Of a stretch of 64,000 bases of DNA, positions 62,916 to 64,000 are shown piece by piece. The number at the start of each line of letters is the position of its first letter. Positions within the stretch are counted from its first letter, which is position 1. The notes under the pieces were generated by a model, which ran no database searches, was not told where the DNA came from, and was given only the letters and a program-made list of their open reading frames with translations. Both the position numbers and the translations under genes were made by a program. This stretch comes from CAYTZN01 sp964442495 (GTDB taxonomy: Bacteria > Pseudomonadota > Gammaproteobacteria > Legionellales > Legionellaceae). The DNA lies in the NCBI GenBank assembly GCA_964442495.1, contig CAYTZN010000010.1, positions 1 through 64,000 of the forward strand, read 5' to 3'.

Positions 62916-64000
62916 TCAGCCCAATGTGATTTTTTCCCCTATACGAAGATGCGCGCTTTTTAATTGTGGGTTTAATTGGACGAGCCGACTGGTTTTTGTA
63001 TTGTTTTGTTTTGCTATAGCGCTTAGAGTATCGCCTCGTTTAACAGTATAAGTGCCTATTGTATTGGCTCGTTTCCATATAATCAGTTGCAGGCCCTGTC
63101 GTAGCGGTTTTTTGCCATCCAAATGATTCCACGTTTGAATGTCTTTTGTTGTTACGCCGTACTTTGACTGCACCTGAGCGTATGTTTCGTTTTTTTGTAC
63201 AATATGAACAACTTTATATTGATTATGTGCCATAAAGTGAGGGGGGGTAATGGGTGCTGCTGTACTTGCATTTGTAGCGATCACAGGTTTTTTTCCACTG
63301 GGAATAAGAACAAACTGTCCCTTTTTAACGGCATTGGTTTTAAGCTGGTTCAATTCTTTAATTAAGTTAACCGTGGTGTGATATTTTTGTGCAATTAAGA
63401 CCAGGTTGTCGCCCGCACTGACGTGATGTCTTGTCCAGCTAACCCGTTCATCTACGGGTACATGGGCTAAATTTCGGTTGAAACTCAGCACCTTGTCTGC
63501 TGGGATCAATAATTTATAAGGACGATAAGGAGCGGTTGCCCATCGGTTAAACCCAGGATTTAACTTTATTAAATCTCTATACGAAATCCCTGCTAATTTT
63601 GCAGCATGGTTAAGATCAATTTGGCTACCGATGTTAACTTCTTCAAAATAAGGTGCATGGGGAATATCAGGCAACTCAACTCGATAGCGCTTTGGGTTTT
63701 GAATCACTTCAGCAAGAGCAAGAAGCCTAGGAATATAAGCCCTCGTTTCTTGGGGAACATTAAGGGACCAAAAATTAACTTTGCCCTTCGTTTGATTGCT
63801 GTTTTTAATGATCCTTGCCAGGGTGCCTTCACCAGAGTCATAGGCGGCAAAAGCCAACACCCAATCACCGTTAAAAAAATGGTGTAAATACGCTAAATAA
63901 TTTAGTGCCGCGTTAGTTGATGGGCCAATACTTCGGCGACCATCAAACCACCAGTCTTGTTTTAATCCTAAATCCGTTCCCGTACCCGGCATGAGTTGCC
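62916..64000 (-). CDS. mltD: Membrane-bound lytic murein transglycosylase D, 3' part
   Basis: The gene continues beyond the window; 361 residues are readable. The first residues (QLMPGTGTDLGLK) belong to the goose-lysozyme-like SLT domain, with AALNYLAYLHHFFNGDWVL and AFAAYDSGEGTLARII; the catalytic Glu lies outside. Three LysM peptidoglycan-binding domains follow: HHVSAGDNLVLIAQKY, HIVQKNETYAQVQSKY and YTVKRGDTLSAIAKQN at the C-terminus. MltD cuts glycan strands to 1,6-anhydromuropeptides, which NagZ (also in this window) processes later. Confidence 0.93.
   Translation of the reverse strand, partial: QLMPGTGTDLGLKQDWWFDGRRSIGPSTNAALNYLAYLHHFFNGDWVLAFAAYDSGEGTLARIIKNSNQTKGKVNFWSLNVPQETRAYIPRLLALAEVIQNPKRYRVELPDIPHAPYFEEVNIGSQIDLNHAAKLAGISYRDLIKLNPGFNRWATAPYRPYKLLIPADKVLSFNRNLAHVPVDERVSWTRHHVSAGDNLVLIAQKYHTTVNLIKELNQLKTNAVKKGQFVLIPSGKKPVIATNASTAAPITPPHFMAHNQYKVVHIVQKNETYAQVQSKYGVTTKDIQTWNHLDGKKPLRQGLQLIIWKRANTIGTYTVKRGDTLSAIAKQNNTKTSRLVQLNPQLKSAHLRIGEKITLG

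Overview
The window looks like a chromosomal segment of a Legionella species or a very close relative (gammaproteobacterium, low-to-mid GC, strong Shine-Dalgarno sites). The grounds are inference from family recognition: a PmrA/PmrB-type two-component pair beside a ruvC-ruvA, hmgA, rpoS-nlpD-surE neighbourhood; a fused aspartokinase/diaminopimelate decarboxylase; homogentisate dioxygenase (pyomelanin pathway); a degenerate TGT-like protein between queA and secDF; and three proteins with the look of Dot/Icm effectors (a SET-domain protein, an ankyrin protein and a membrane protein under a PmrA-like box). No plasmid, phage or integrase genes are visible.

Layout. 1-5.4 kb: the end of groEL, a Kdo-hydroxylase-like oxygenase, dps, a membrane/spermidine-synthase-like fusion and a candidate PmrA-controlled membrane protein. 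5.4-15.4 kb: parE, a methyltransferase, mrp, an AddA-like helicase-nuclease and lysC-lysA. 15.4-24.4 kb: a MITE-like element, a FadL porin, a small exported protein, queA, the TGT-like protein, a DUF2520 reductase, a gene remnant and yajC-secD-secF. 24.5-31.4 kb (minus strand): glutaminase, trpC-trpD-trpG and the envelope cluster lptB-lptA-lptC-kdsC-kdsD. 31.6-38.9 kb (plus strand): mlaFEDCB-ibaG-murA-nif3 and a WbpM/FlaA1-type sugar dehydratase. The head-to-head kdsD and mlaF units together handle LPS export, Kdo synthesis, outer-membrane lipid asymmetry and peptidoglycan precursor synthesis.

39-47 kb is the accessory part: a SET-domain protein with two internal repeats and a long octapeptide-repeat tail broken by two 100-N assembly gaps, an amino-acid permease, tRNA-Ser(GGA), an ankyrin protein, a small secreted protein, nagZ and tRNA-Phe(GAA). 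47-55.6 kb: yggX, a Cys/His-rich small membrane protein, a chagasin-type inhibitor, malic enzyme, rhlE, a small exported protein, surE, a second MITE-like copy, nlpD and rpoS. 55.6-64 kb: hmgA, yebC-ruvC-ruvA, a small unknown gene, pmrB/pmrA, yciB and the 3' part of mltD.

The intergenic regions carry a family of short hairpins and larger composite repeats (copies near 8.4, 15.6, 21.0, 47.2, 53.5, 59.1 and 62.5 kb). The most interesting items are the SET protein with its tandem C55/YopJ-like degenerate domains, the PmrA-like box at 4009-4028 with a perfect -10 downstream, the TGT homologue that keeps the zinc site but lacks both catalytic aspartates, and the dispersed repeat family.
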